From: Anthracocystis setariae
Taxonomy: Eukaryota > Basidiomycota > Ustilaginomycetes > Ustilaginales > Ustilaginaceae
Direction: 5' to 3'
NCBI GenBank assembly: GCA_928724745.1
Contig: CAKMXJ010000015.1
Location: forward strand, 597,208 to 661,207
DNA length: 64,000 nucleotides
This document shows, piece after piece, positions 20,296-31,687 of the stretch (position 1 is the stretch's first letter; each line of letters starts with the position of its first letter). The position numbers and the translations under genes were made by a program. The notes beneath the pieces were generated by a model. It did not search any database. It saw only the letters and a list, made by a program, of their open reading frames with translations, and was not told where the DNA came from.

Positions 20296-23200
20296 TCAGC
20301 TTTGTGGTAGAGGGCCAGAGGGCCTAGTCTGAGCATACAACATGTTTGTCGTCTTATCAATCGCTGGCACATCGATGGATGCTGCGATCGATGAGAAGGG
20401 CGGCAATGTGGTGCCATGGCCGGCGTTGCCAGCTGGAACGTGGAAGATCGGGTTGATGTGATGTTGGCTGGTAGGACCCTGGTGAGGATGGAATGCTGGC
20501 GGATTGCCATCGCCAGTGTCACCTCGATGACCTCCATGATGCAAGCTCTGGTGCAGAGGTGGTAGCTGGTAGTTGGGATGATAGCCTGTCGATGGGGTTA
20601 CGGGTCCACCGTGAGAATAGGGATGGAAGCGAGGAATACCGCTAGCGTGATGCAAGGGCGAGGCTGAGCCCTGTCGATGCGCTGATGCAGACGAGGCGCG
20701 ACTGTTGGCACGACTCTGGCGGCTCACGGATTGACGCGTGCCTACAACATGGGCAGGGCCTGGAGATACGTTGCCCGGTGTGCGCGTTCGTGCCTCAGCC
20801 GCGGTCATTTTCTCCATGTTGGTAATGAGCTGGTGGTCCAGAGAGCTAATCGAGCGTGTCTCGGAGCTGCGATGAGACTCGAGCGAGGGAGCAAAGCGGC
20901 GCTGGTCGACGAGCGACGGGGCCGAGGCGAGCGAAGAAGAAGAGCTGGCTCGCTGGATATGATGCGCCTGCGCAAGGTGTTGTCCAGTGCCTGGTCCAGG
21001 GTCACTGTCACCTGTCTGATAAGACTGCATCGAGGCTCGTCTTGGACCCACCGCGTCCTCGAAGCTGGACATGGAATGATCGTCGTCATGCTCTCGCCTG
21101 CGTGCTTTGTTGGATCGGCTATACCTCGTGGCGCCGACGCCGCGCCATGCCATGTTGCCAGAAACAGCAGGGTTGACTGCCATGCCATAATCAGGTCCAA
21201 GACCATGGATGGGCGCCGGAAGTGGAGATCGAGGGAACTCGCCGGAAGCCAAGCTGGGCATCGACGGCGAGAGCTGCGATCCAGGTGCTGCAGGCTGTTT
21301 ACCTCTTGCTTTCTCACTGGGGCTAGATCGGTACGGCTCATCGGCCTGGATTGTGCCGGACAGCCATTCGACGGGATCTTTGCTGTTGCTGGAGGCCAAA
21401 AGCTGATTGCGCTTCTGCATGACAGCGCGAGCCCGGTCTCGAGCCGCCTTCTGTTGAGCCTCACGCCTGGCCTTTTCGGCCTCCCGAGCCGCCTTTTCAG
21501 CTTCCTTCTTTGCCTTCTTGGGATCCAACGGTGCCTTTGCGGGTATCTCGCTGACTTGACCAGAAGCGATCGAATGCTCGGCCGCGATACGTTGTGCCGG
21601 AGTGGGCTCCGTGGGAGCTCTGGCTTCTTGGTATAAATGCGAACTTGGACCGTTGACCATCATACTACCAGCTTGCATGCCATTGGAGGGCACGCGGGCA
21701 GCATGAGAGTTGCCAGCTGCCAAGTTTTGAGACGTTGCGCTGCCGCCAGCGACAGTTCCACTGCTGCCACTTCCTCCAAAGACGGACGAGATATTGAGAC
21801 CCCAGCCCTTGCTCCTACGCTTTTCCCTGTCACGAGAGCCGATGGTTTCGTTGCTAGCGTTGGAGTGATTCTTCTGGGAGAGGTCCCCAGAGGAAGTGGT
21901 GCCGGGCAATGGAGCCTGGGTGCCGGCACCAAGATATGGAATCAATGTAGCAGAGCGAGCGGCGTGTTGGTGATCATAGGCTGCAGCGGCTTCGTGATCG
22001 TAGGCTGGATGTTGGCCAGGACCTTGACGATACTGTCGCCGGTACTGCTCGTATTGGTGCGCCTGCAGAGCCTGACCATGTCTGTAATCCATCGGCGTTA
22101 ACGTGGATTCGGTCATCTGCGCGTCCGATGGAAGCATGGAGGCATTGGCTAGAACGACGGTAGCATCCGGCGAGGGAGCATGTGAAGAAGGAGCCTCGTG
22201 ATGCGCTACGCTACTTTGCGCATAGACGGACGCGGAGTCGGGGAAAGCTGGGTATGCGGAGAGGGAGGCGGTCCTGGCCATGCAGGCTGTGGGAGAAACC
22301 CACTGAACTTCTGCGACATCTTCCTGCATGGGAGAGATAGGCGAGATGTGCACATTTGCGGCGGCAGGTGGCGCTGGACCGGAGCCGTTGGATTGGACAG
22401 GAGGACGCCCGTTGACCATGATCATGTTGGATCCGTCTGGATTGCGGAGCGTTGCCAATGGCTTGAGATTGGGCTCGGCGGCGCCGAATGGAGGCTTTGC
22501 ATGTGCTGACAATGGCGTCGAGTGGGATGGCGGAATGGGTCGCGATGCGTTCTGTTGCGGGCGAAGAGGCACGGTTGCGCTGACGACGGACTTAGCCTGC
22601 GGCGGACGCAAGCGTGGCGCGTCGATCTGCATGTACTGGTGCTGAAGACAATCTTTGCTGGTGAGCCTCACGTTTGGATCGTATCGAAGGAGATCCTGAA
22701 TGCAATCGACCAGGCTTGTTGGTATGCGATCGGAAAAGAGACGCGAGAACTTGAGAGGCTTGCAGATTGGGAACTGGAAGCCCACGGATCTAGCCATGCG
22801 AATGCCCTTGTCCCACGGACCACCACCGTTGCGTCTCTGGCGCGAATCGTGGCCATAGCTGTGACTCGGGTCGCCAAGCACCTCGCAAATCTGGAGGACT
22901 TGGTCGACCTCGCTGTGACCGGGAAAGAGGGGCTTGAGGTTGACGAGCTCGGCAAGGATGGTGCCAAGGGCCCACATGTCGACGGGACTGCTGTAGTCGC
23001 GGGAGCGCAGAAGCACTTCTGGAGCGCGGTACCATCGTGTAGATACGTATTCGGTATACGGTGGTTTGCTGTTTGTCTCACGAGCCAGACCAAAGTCTGC
23101 CAGCTTGACGATGACGAGCACATCCTTTTCTGGAGGCGCACCGGGTTGGAGTGGAGGATAGTCTGCGAGACCGGTGGTGGTGATGAGCAAGTTTTCGGGT

Positions 23201-23922
23201 TTCATGTCGCGATGGAAGTAGCCATGCTGGTGGATATGATCGAGACCCAAGACGATCTGTTCGTAGATGGAAGCAACGAGACCGGCGGCAAGTGGACGGC
23301 CTTTGCGGGACTTTGTGAGCTGGTAGAGGTTGCCCTCCATGCATTCAAAGACGAAATGGAGCTCCTTGGTGTTGGGCATGAGAAAGGCATCGTAGAGGGG
23401 GATGATGTTGGGATGCGGTGGTATGGTGAGGAGCGATTTGAGCTCTTTGAGTTTCATGCATTCGTGCCAGTTGGGAAAAGGCTTTTTCATCTTTTTGATG
23501 GCGACGAGTCGCTTGCCAATGTATTCGGGGCGAGTTGTTGGATGCTGCATTGGGGAAAGCATGGTGCCGCTTGGAAGAGGACTTTTCCAGTCGGCAAGGC
23601 AGACGGTGCCGAAGGAGCCATCGCCGACATCTTTGATGACGGTAAAATCGCGGGGGCCTTCTCGCATGAGCGATGCGGCAGTGGTTGGCAGAGCATCGTG
23701 TGACGGTGGGAGGGAGTTGGGATGAGAGGGCGCTGTTGGTGCGGATGGAGCTGGAACGGAATACGGACCGGGAAGCCCATCGTTGGGGCCCCTGTGCACG
23801 TCGGCAGCCGGCAAAGCGCCAGAGGAGCCGGCCATGTTGGTGTGAAAGCCAAGCGGACGATAGAATTGGTCGTGCTGCGCAGAAGCGAGGGGAAGATTGG
23901 TGCTAGAAGCTACCTGTGCCAT
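20296..23922 (-). CDS. crk1: RCK-family serine/threonine kinase Crk1 (Ime2/MAK-related, TEY activation loop)
   Basis: Cytoplasmic/nuclear kinase of the Ime2/MAK/ICK group; in Ustilago maydis the orthologue works with the pheromone MAPK pathway in morphogenesis, mating and virulence. 1208 aa, single exon, ATG at 23922. Kinase domain residues ~92-431: glycine loop GDGSFGTV (100-107), VAIKKMK with the catalytic Lys about 143, HRDMKPEN (237-244), DFGLA (276-280), the dual-phosphorylation motif TEY (290-292), STRWYRAPEVLLR, and a CDK-like APE-to-helix-G region. The lysine loop carries an insertion (SPLPSGTMLSPMQHPTTRPEY). About 780 low-complexity residues follow, rich in Ser, Ala, His and Gln, with one charged coiled-coil-like stretch (AKKEAEKAAREAEKARREAQ). 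The long tail is expected for Crk1. Orthology is by domain architecture and TEY. Confidence 0.9.
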   Translation of the reverse strand: MAQVASSTNLPLASAQHDQFYRPLGFHTNMAGSSGALPAADVHRGPNDGLPGPYSVPAPSAPTAPSHPNSLPPSHDALPTTAASLMREGPRDFTVIKDVGDGSFGTVCLADWKSPLPSGTMLSPMQHPTTRPEYIGKRLVAIKKMKKPFPNWHECMKLKELKSLLTIPPHPNIIPLYDAFLMPNTKELHFVFECMEGNLYQLTKSRKGRPLAAGLVASIYEQIVLGLDHIHQHGYFHRDMKPENLLITTTGLADYPPLQPGAPPEKDVLVIVKLADFGLARETNSKPPYTEYVSTRWYRAPEVLLRSRDYSSPVDMWALGTILAELVNLKPLFPGHSEVDQVLQICEVLGDPSHSYGHDSRQRRNGGGPWDKGIRMARSVGFQFPICKPLKFSRLFSDRIPTSLVDCIQDLLRYDPNVRLTSKDCLQHQYMQIDAPRLRPPQAKSVVSATVPLRPQQNASRPIPPSHSTPLSAHAKPPFGAAEPNLKPLATLRNPDGSNMIMVNGRPPVQSNGSGPAPPAAANVHISPISPMQEDVAEVQWVSPTACMARTASLSAYPAFPDSASVYAQSSVAHHEAPSSHAPSPDATVVLANASMLPSDAQMTESTLTPMDYRHGQALQAHQYEQYRRQYRQGPGQHPAYDHEAAAAYDHQHAARSATLIPYLGAGTQAPLPGTTSSGDLSQKNHSNASNETIGSRDREKRRSKGWGLNISSVFGGSGSSGTVAGGSATSQNLAAGNSHAARVPSNGMQAGSMMVNGPSSHLYQEARAPTEPTPAQRIAAEHSIASGQVSEIPAKAPLDPKKAKKEAEKAAREAEKARREAQQKAARDRARAVMQKRNQLLASSNSKDPVEWLSGTIQADEPYRSSPSEKARGKQPAAPGSQLSPSMPSLASGEFPRSPLPAPIHGLGPDYGMAVNPAVSGNMAWRGVGATRYSRSNKARRREHDDDHSMSSFEDAVGPRRASMQSYQTGDSDPGPGTGQHLAQAHHIQRASSSSSLASAPSLVDQRRFAPSLESHRSSETRSISSLDHQLITNMEKMTAAEARTRTPGNVSPGPAHVVGTRQSVSRQSRANSRASSASAHRQGSASPLHHASGIPRFHPYSHGGPVTPSTGYHPNYQLPPLHQSLHHGGHRGDTGDGNPPAFHPHQGPTSQHHINPIFHVPAGNAGHGTTLPPFSSIAASIDVPAIDKTTNMLYAQTRPSGPLPQS

Positions 23923-25017
23923 CGCTTAGCTCCGAGCGGTGCGTAAAGGCATGGTCGAGCGCGAGGAGACGTGCGTGCGAGTTGAGTGAGCTAACCAGCA
24001 GACAGGCAGACAAACACGGGCGGTTGGCGGATGGTGAGTCGATAAGATGGCGATAAGGTCGAGTCAAGCCTGTGAGGACGAGGCGGTGGTGTGTGGATGA
24101 TGGAATGCGGAGCGAAAGATTGCAAGTCACGTGTGCTTGCCGGGATGTTGCCGAGTGATTTGCTGGAAGGATGGTATGAACGGCAGCTAAGTCGGAAAGA
24201 GAGACGAGTTGCGACTGCACTTGTGTTACGGGCGGCGCACTAAACGAGCTGGCCAGCAAAGAAGGCCAAGAGACGGTCGGCGAGTCCGGGAGAATGCGGC
24301 TGGGACGAGGCAGCAGATGCAATCAAGTGAGATCGGTGGCAGGCAGCGGAGTTGCCGAAGAAGAAAGCAGCAGCAGCAGTAGCAGCGGATGAGATGATGT
24401 TTGAGGTGGTATCGGAACACACGAAGCTGTGAAAGAGAGAGAGGGTATTGTGAGATGTGCGAAATGCAAAGGGGGACCAAGCGCGTGCGAGCGAGCGAAA
24501 GAATGCCAACGCAAAGAGGGTGGCGAGCGTGGCGAGCGTGCCGTGTGAGGTGTGAGCGACAAAGCGAGAGCGGGCGTGAGATGGATGCGGATTGCGCTCA
24601 CAGCGGGTGTGGAGAGTCGAGGAGGGCGACGACGACGACGAGAAGATGGACGACGAAAACAAAGTAACGCTTATGTGGGTGTACTGTGCTGTGCTGTGCT
24701 GTACTGTGCTGTAGTGTGGTGTGCTTTGCTTTGTGCGGTTGCGGGTTGCGAGTTTTCGGCGTTGCCGTCACTAGAGTAGTAGTGTAGTGTGCCAACCAGT
24801 GCAGTGCGAAATGCGAAATGTGAAGCGTCCAAAAATGCCACCACCGTCTGTGCAGTCGACAGAAAGCGTGGCACAGAGCCACAGAGAGTGTGCCAGGCGG
24901 GGCAGGTGCAAAAAAGCGTATTGTAGTACGTAGTGCGTAGTTAGTGCGCGAGCGTATGTGCTTGTGTTTCTGCCCTTTGTGCGTGTTAAGTGTGTCTCAA
25001 CGCCGCCTACGCGATGC

Positions 25018-25053
<36 letters not shown>

Positions 25054-26989
25054 GCAGGCAATCACAGAGCGGCCGCACATTCAACTGTGACGGCGTCAAA
25101 TTGAAAAATATAAATAAAAATAAAATAAAATAAAAAAGGAAGGAGAAATTCATGTGTGGGCTTTATGGTGGGTGGAAAAGTCGAAACGCTGCCTACCCAA
25201 TCAGCCAAACACAGCAAAGCAACGAGTCTCGCCAGGCGCCCATTCAGCTTCCCCCATCCGCTCTTGGTTGGAACGAGGCGCCAATTTGAACCGCTCACAG
25301 AGTACTTGACATGTGCACACAGTCCAGCATTGCCATATGTCACTCGTAATATACAGTATCCAGCCACTCTGTCGCTTACAATGGACAAAACTCTCCTCTC
25401 GCCTCTCTCTGCAGTGCTCTCTTGTGCCGATCCATTCAACACTCCAGATAGATACTCAAGGCATGTGCCCGTATGAGCCTGGCCAAATTACTCAAGTCTG
25501 GACGAATGACTCGTACTGTCAGCCATGGCATGCCAAATTGTCACGGTCGTTACAACGCAGCCTTGAAAATCGCCACCGCCAAGATATACATACCCCTTTG
25601 GACGGGCCAGCTGTCATGGATCCGCAAAGGCTTGGCGGATCATACCATACTGTTCTGTTCTGTAGTATACAGTGTTTGAACACACCACGGCTGTTGTTTG
25701 ATTCGCAACGCTACAGGATCTCGAGTCCAACTTGTGCCTACTAGACACTGCCTTGGTCCTATCTTTTAGTGCAAGTCTTGGATTGGACAGTAACTTGACC
25801 AGCATATATAACATCTGCGATTCTCGTCTTGAGACTACTGCTCTTGGCTTGCTTGCTGGCTTGCTTGCTTGCGAGACTTTGGGACATCTCTTGGCCATGT
25901 GTGAGATGCCGCCGTAGCGCAAACCACCCCCCTGCCCCCTTAGCCTCGCTTGATCCAAGTACAGTGCCGTGTGCTGAACAGGCTCGGCTTCAGCGCGCCT
26001 TTCTCGACTCGACTCCACCCCACCTCAACCCTTACGGTACTGAACCGGTACCGTACTGTACTGTACTGTACTGTACTGTTTAGCTCGCCGAGTGTACGGC
26101 CGGATCCACTTTATCTCTGGCGCCCCTTTGCGCTCTGTGTCTGGTGGCTGTCTTCAGGCTGATTCAAGTACCGGCGGCTATCGAGCTTCGAGCCTATTCA
26201 TATCAGCACGATCCGCTAGCTCATCAGCATCGAAATTAAATGTGTCCCTCTGAATAGTAGGCTTAACATTATTGTTCGATTTGCCTGGGCCGAATCGAAG
26301 AAAAGAAGATCGATTTTCACTTTTTGAGCGAGTACCTCCTCCACCTTTTTCGAGGCTTAGTCGGTAGCATAGAGTGCAGTCAAAAAGACCGATGCACCGC
26401 CATGTGTGTGGGTGAAGTTGATCCGAAATACCACCGAACCTAGCCTTTTCTCGCCTTTTTCTCGCCTTTTTTTTTCCCCTTTCTTTAGATGCTCGGCTGC
26501 TGTCTGCCTGTTTACCGCGTTCTGCAGTGCAGTTACATTGCTTTCTTTTTTTTTTTTTTTTTTTTTGCTTTCTTGATTCTTGGATTTTTGTTTCTTTTTG
26601 GTTGGGTAGCCGAGAATCATGTTTCGAGGCAAAGATCAATTATCAGCGAATCGATATGAAATCAAAATCAAGCAGCTTGGTAGGTCACGCTGCGCTTGGT
26701 CCATGGCATCTTTGAATCAAAGCACTGGACTGTATTGCTCTGTTCGGCTTCATCCCGACCACTCACACTTTTTCCCTCCATCTTCTGACACAGCCTGCAC
26801 AATCCGGCGAGCTGCTCTCTCTTCATCTGCGCTCTCATCTCGCAAGCCTTTCTCACGTCAGTTTCTGCGTCCCGAATCGGCGCCTCGGATTGGCCAGCCT
26901 GATCACAGCCGTGCTGGGCCAATTCCCTTACTACCGCAGACGACCTCATCAGACTACCTCCCATCGCACCACGCATACCAACTCCAACG
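23923..26989. other. 3-kb divergent intergenic region between crk1 and pfk1
   Basis: No gene recognised. Landmarks: short GTGCT-type tandem words at 24686-24725, a CA dinucleotide array at 25022-25050, an AATAAA-rich stretch at 25103-25135, CTTGCTGG triplication near 25847-25870, CTGTA pentamers at 26050-26078 preceded by GGTACCGTACTG, and a T21 run at 26546-26566. The size suggests long regulated upstream regions or 5' UTRs, particularly for crk1. The 500 bp before pfk1 are pyrimidine-rich. Confidence 0.5.
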
Positions 26990-29569
26990 ATGCCTCCCTT
27001 CGCGCCTGCCGTGCGTGCCGACAACACCTTTGCCTCCAAGTTTGCTTTTGCTGCTAACCACGATGCAGCTCAACCCAGAAGGCTCGCTGTCATGACCTCG
27101 GGCGGTGACTCCGCCGGTATGAATGCCGCCGTTCGTTCCGTCATCAAGATGGCCATCGTTCGCGGATGTGAGGCCTTCGTCATCCGAGAAGGCTGGGAGG
27201 GTCTCGTTCGCGGCAATCACTCGCCAGGCAACACGCCTGCACACACCCCTTCCATCAGCAGAAATACCTCCACTTTCTTCGACACATCCGACATCAAGCC
27301 CAACCCGAGCGAGGCCCATCCTGACCAACAACAAATCGGCTTCGTCCCAACCTACGGAGAGGGTGAACTGCTGCGCGAAGGTGTAGGAGAGGCGCAGGAG
27401 CTCGGTCTCAGAGGTCGATACATCATTCGCGTTGGATGGGACGACGTTCGTGGCTGGATGGACCAAGGAGGAACCCTCATCGGCACTGCACGTTCCAAAA
27501 CTTTCCGTACGCCCGAGGGTCGCGAGCAAGCTGCCTACAATCTCATCATCAACGGCATCGATGCTCTTGCCGTTTGCGGAGGTGATGGCAGTCTCACCGG
27601 TGCCGACAAGCTCCGTGCCGAGTGGCCCGACCTTGTCGCTTCGCTCAAGGCCAAGAGCAGGATCACCGAACAACAGGCAACAAAGTACGCCCATCTCAAC
27701 ATCGTCGGCTTAGTAGGCTCAATCGACAACGACATGGCCACCACCGACATCACCATCGGCGCTTCCACCGCCTTGCAACGCATCTGCGAAGCCGTCGACT
27801 CCATCTCGTCCACCGCCGCATCCCACTCTCGTGCTTTCGTCGTCGAAGTCATGGGCAGACATTGTGGTTGGCTTGCCCTCATGGCCGGTATCGCTACTGG
27901 TGCCGACTACGTCTTCATTCCCGAGCGTCCACCTCAAGGCCAGGAGTGGCACTCCGAGATGTGCGAAGTGCTTCAGAAGCACAGAGACCTCGGAAAGCGC
28001 AAGTCCATCGTCATTGTTGCCGAAGGCGCCATCGACCGCGAGCTCAATGTCATTACTCCCGACATGATCAAGAACGTCCTCTCCGACGACCTTGGTCTCG
28101 ATACCCGAGTCACCACTCTCGGCCATACCCAGCGCGGTGGCAAGCCTGATGCAAACGACCGAATCCTCGCCACTCTACAGGGTATCGAGGCCGTCGATGC
28201 TGTGCTCGAGGCCACGCCCGACACTCCCTCCTACGTCATCGGCATCAGCGAGAACAAGATCACTCGCATCCCTCTCATGTACGCTGTTGAGCAGACACAA
28301 AAAGTAGCCAAACTCATCGAGTCCAAGGACTTTGACGGTGCCCTGGCACTCCGTGACCCCGAATTTGCAGAAGGGCTTCGTGCCTTCAAATACATCAGTC
28401 AGATCACCGACGACGAAATGCTCCCGGAGAACAAGCGCCTCAGGATGGGTGTCATCCACGTCGGTGCTCCTGCTGGTGGTATGAACGCCGCGACTCGCAC
28501 AGCTGTGCGATACTGTCTCGCCAAGGGTCATGACGCCGTCGTCATCTACAACGGTTTCCCCGGTCTTCTTGAAGACAACGTCTCGACCCTCAACTGGCTG
28601 CGTGTCGATAACTGGGCCACAAGAGGCGGTTCCGAGCTCGGCGTCAACCGTCATCTGCCTGATATCGACCTTGGCGCCGTTGCCGCCAAGTTGCAAGAGC
28701 ACAAGATCGAGAGCTTGCTCATCGTTGGTGGGTTCGAAGCCTTCAGCTCGGTCAAGATCCTCAACGACAACCGTGACCGATACCCCGCCTTCCGCATCCC
28801 CATCGTCGGTCTTCCAGCGACCATCTCCAACAACGTGCCGATGAACGAGTTCTCGCTTGGATCCGATACTTCGCTCAACGCCTTGGTCGATGCTTGCGAC
28901 GCCGTAAAACAGTCGGCGTCCGCTTCACGAAACCGCGTCTTCGTGGTCGAGACTCAAGGAGGCAAGTGTGGCTACATTGCCGTCATGGGCGCTCTTGCCG
29001 CCGGAGCCGTGCTCGTCTACACGCCCGAGTTCGGCATTGGATTGCAGCAGCTAGGTCAAGATGTTGCTTTCCTCAAAAAGCGCTTCATGTTGGATGTCAA
29101 GGGCAAGTCCGAAGGCCGTCTGGTCATCCGCAACGAAAAGGCTTCGGATGTCTTCACCACCGAGGTCATCACTAAAATTCTCAAGGAAGAGGGCAACAGC
29201 CTCTTCGATGCGCGATCCGCCAGTCTTGGCCACACGCTCCAGGGTGGTGTGCCTTCGCCGTTGGACCGTGTTCGTGCCACTCGTCTGGCACTCAAATGCT
29301 GCGAGTTCCTCGAGGCCGTTGCCCTCAAGCAACGCAGCTTCCACTCATCTGCCTCTTCCAAGGTGAGCCTCGGTGCATCTGACAAGACCTATTCGGACGA
29401 CACAGCAGTCATGATCACCATTCAAGGATCCACCATCTGCTTTACATCCGCCACCGAGATGGCCAAGAACGCTGACATGAAGAACAGGCGGGGCAAGACT
29501 GCATGGTGGCACGAGCACAAGGCGCTTGTAGAGCTACTTGGTGGTCGCACCGCCCTCGGTCATTTGTAA
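26990..29569 (+). CDS. pfk1: ATP-dependent 6-phosphofructokinase
   Basis: Glycolytic enzyme converting fructose 6-phosphate and ATP to fructose 1,6-bisphosphate. 859 aa, single exon, with the tandem-duplicated architecture of eukaryotic PFK. The catalytic N-half has the ATP loop MTSGGDSAGMNAAVRSV (~35-51), CGGDGSLTGAD, the catalytic-base segment GSIDNDMATTDITIG, MGRHCGWLAL and GHTQRGG. The regulatory C-half begins around residue 480 with HVGAPAGGMNAATR, then GLPATISNNVP and VETQGGKCGYIA. It lacks the ~200-residue N-terminal domain of budding-yeast subunits and is close to the compact filamentous-fungal form. It is the only PFK visible here. The convergent cyclase gene begins 145 bp beyond its stop. 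Codon use is strongly biased to C-ending codons, as expected of a highly expressed gene. Confidence 0.95.
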   Translation: MPPFAPAVRADNTFASKFAFAANHDAAQPRRLAVMTSGGDSAGMNAAVRSVIKMAIVRGCEAFVIREGWEGLVRGNHSPGNTPAHTPSISRNTSTFFDTSDIKPNPSEAHPDQQQIGFVPTYGEGELLREGVGEAQELGLRGRYIIRVGWDDVRGWMDQGGTLIGTARSKTFRTPEGREQAAYNLIINGIDALAVCGGDGSLTGADKLRAEWPDLVASLKAKSRITEQQATKYAHLNIVGLVGSIDNDMATTDITIGASTALQRICEAVDSISSTAASHSRAFVVEVMGRHCGWLALMAGIATGADYVFIPERPPQGQEWHSEMCEVLQKHRDLGKRKSIVIVAEGAIDRELNVITPDMIKNVLSDDLGLDTRVTTLGHTQRGGKPDANDRILATLQGIEAVDAVLEATPDTPSYVIGISENKITRIPLMYAVEQTQKVAKLIESKDFDGALALRDPEFAEGLRAFKYISQITDDEMLPENKRLRMGVIHVGAPAGGMNAATRTAVRYCLAKGHDAVVIYNGFPGLLEDNVSTLNWLRVDNWATRGGSELGVNRHLPDIDLGAVAAKLQEHKIESLLIVGGFEAFSSVKILNDNRDRYPAFRIPIVGLPATISNNVPMNEFSLGSDTSLNALVDACDAVKQSASASRNRVFVVETQGGKCGYIAVMGALAAGAVLVYTPEFGIGLQQLGQDVAFLKKRFMLDVKGKSEGRLVIRNEKASDVFTTEVITKILKEEGNSLFDARSASLGHTLQGGVPSPLDRVRATRLALKCCEFLEAVALKQRSFHSSASSKVSLGASDKTYSDDTAVMITIQGSTICFTSATEMAKNADMKNRRGKTAWWHEHKALVELLGGRTALGHL

Positions 29570-29714
29570 GATAGGCGTAGTACGAAAACGGCGTAACCTT
29601 TGTTTGTCTGAGATTCTACACTGAGGACTGGAGACGGCGGTCAGGAATGACGGCTTTGAATGGGAAGGTGGCAGCAAAATCTTGCCACGACCAGCTGAGC
29701 GGTCCAACAGCTGT

Positions 29715-30932
29715 TCAGAAGATGCAGATGGCATTGGGAGACGATGCAATGCCACCTTTGACTGTTGTGGGTTCAAGCCAAGGAAAGTACATCAGTATCC
29801 TGAGAAAACCAGTTGGGCTGAACAGCTCGTTGGTAGACACTTACCGCGGAGTGGGGCTGAAGTGAGGAAGAAAGTCCAACGCTGGTGCTTGTGGCATGCT
29901 TCGGACAGTCGCTCAAGATCGAAAAGCTCTCCGATGGGGCAACCATACATGGGAAGGAGCCACTCGTGAAGCCACAAATCTGACCAAGGACAAAGGTCCG
30001 ATCATAAGATGCAGAAGATTTCCAGTGTCAGCGAGTCTAGTACCTGATTGCGTTTCTGATGACTCGGGATGCTACTAACCTTGGTGGGGTCCGAATTCAA
30101 ATGACATGTTGTCACTGGCGACAGCTGCAAAGTGGCAGTTCCACAGCCAGCGCTTGACCTCCTCGGTTGCCTCGATACCTGGGAAGTTGTCGTTCTCGAT
30201 GAAACCTTTGATCTTTTCGTGCTCTGATGCTTGCTCGAACCATCGAACGACTCCTGTCCTCAACAGCAAGATGTCTCCGGCGCGAAGCTCGGTTTTTTGC
30301 CATTCGAGTACTTGCTTGATCTGTGACAGAGGGATCGGGTATGACGAGTTACCAGCCGGCAGTGGTTCCGACTTGGTGGATTCCCACCAGTGAACCCAGT
30401 CGACCAGCACGCCGCGACCGGCGATGCCGCCAGTGAGACACCAAACGTCCATACTGTTCTTGCTGGCCTTGTCGATGGCGCCAGAGTGCAGGTCGTCGTG
30501 CTTCAAGCCGTTGTAGTACAATCCAGTGGCTTGGTGCGCAAAGTGGTTGAAGCCGTCCCACTGAGAGGAGGTCTGGGTGTTGAGGTTGACTTCGTCGTCA
30601 GTGGCATAGACACCAAGCTTCTTTTTGAGATCAACAAGCTCGTGATGGAAGTGCTTGCGCTTGTTGGCAGGTACATCGACGCTGTCAAGACCCCAGTCGA
30701 TCTGTACACGGTCTCCGGTGCGGATGTTCTCCTGAGCCGCCTGAGCGACCACTTCAGGTGTGAGGAGATTCAGGCAGCCGAGCTGATCGTCTCGACCCCA
30801 GACGTTCCAGGCACAGCCGTGAGGCATGCCGGGAACTTCGGGGATGTTATCAAAGTCCGGCACGTCGCTTGCTGGGAAGGAACCTCCCATAGCAGTACCC
30901 TGTCTCTTGACAGAAGATGCGATGACGGTCAT
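29715..30932 (-). CDS. cyclase/kynurenine-formamidase-like metal-dependent hydrolase, three exons
   Basis: Member of the putative cyclase family (PF04199 type), metal-dependent hydrolases acting on small cyclic or amide substrates; the substrate here is unknown. Exons in coding order: 30080-30932, 29845-29979, 29715-29761; introns of 100 bp (GTTAGT donor) and 83 bp (GTAAGT donor). The joined protein is 344 aa. Seen: GCAWNVWGRDDQLGCLNLLTP near the N-terminus, the metal-site region SSQWDGFNHFAHQ, GGIAGRGVLVDW, AGDILLLRTG, and after the first splice PHQ-D-LWLHEWLLPMYGCP and IGELFDLERLSEAC. The short last exon supplies KGGIASSPNAICIF, the usual family C-terminus, which confirms both junctions. 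Fungal members have this WDG.NHF form in place of the bacterial HxGTHxD motif. Confidence 0.87.
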
Positions 30933-31687
30933 TGTTCGAGTAGGGATCAATGGACGGTGGTCAAGAACGAGTTGTGACACGGAGTGGACAATTCGAGATG
31001 ATGGTGGACGGTCGGAAAGCACTAGCACAACAAGAACAGAGAAACGAGTAGAGCGGATAGTTTATCATCATGGAGCTGGCTTTAGTGGCATGCTGAACCT
31101 GGTGCTTGTTCTTCGATGCACAGTGTGCATCAACTATTATGGTAACAACCAAGTTTACAGAACTTGGAAATGCGGAGCGGAGTGAAATTAAGGCGCATTT
31201 TGCGGAGCTCCCCCACTTCTTTTCGGTCAGCGTGGGGAGACGCTTCAGCAGATGGCTTCAGCAGATGGCTTAATTCATTTGGGTGAGCTGCCTTTGCCAT
31301 GCCCGCCGTTGCAGCACATTTCGAGCCATTGGTGATGCAATTCACCGACCTGCAGGCGAATATCGGCATTTCATGACTTCAGAGAGCAATCAAAAAATTA
31401 TCCAAATGAAGAGATTTCGCACATCCACGGTGCAACCTGTGATTGATGATAGGCTCGTCGTTGCACAGCGAACGCACCACCAACAAGTAGGCGTCACTGA
31501 CGTAGATAACAACACAGGACAGGAGAGAATGTATTGATTAAGCGGGTATGCGTATGCGAAACGAAAGTATGGATATACTCTTTCTCGAGGGGTTCGCAAG
31601 AGCACGGCTGTGGTTACGGCAACCCCGATTTGAGAACAAACGAAACGACCGAAATGGGAAAGATGGGTGGAATCGTGCCAATCACGT
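30933..31687. other. intergenic region between the cyclase 5' end and the channel 3' end
   Basis: About 750 bp. A direct repeat CTTCAGCAGATGG occurs twice in tandem at about 31241-31268. No gene seen; it holds the cyclase promoter and the 3' flank of the next gene. Confidence 0.4.

Noticed and set aside
22522..23703. 393-codon open frame antisense to the Crk1 kinase domain
   Set aside because: The kinase motifs on the minus strand are unambiguous; the plus-strand frame is a codon-bias artefact.
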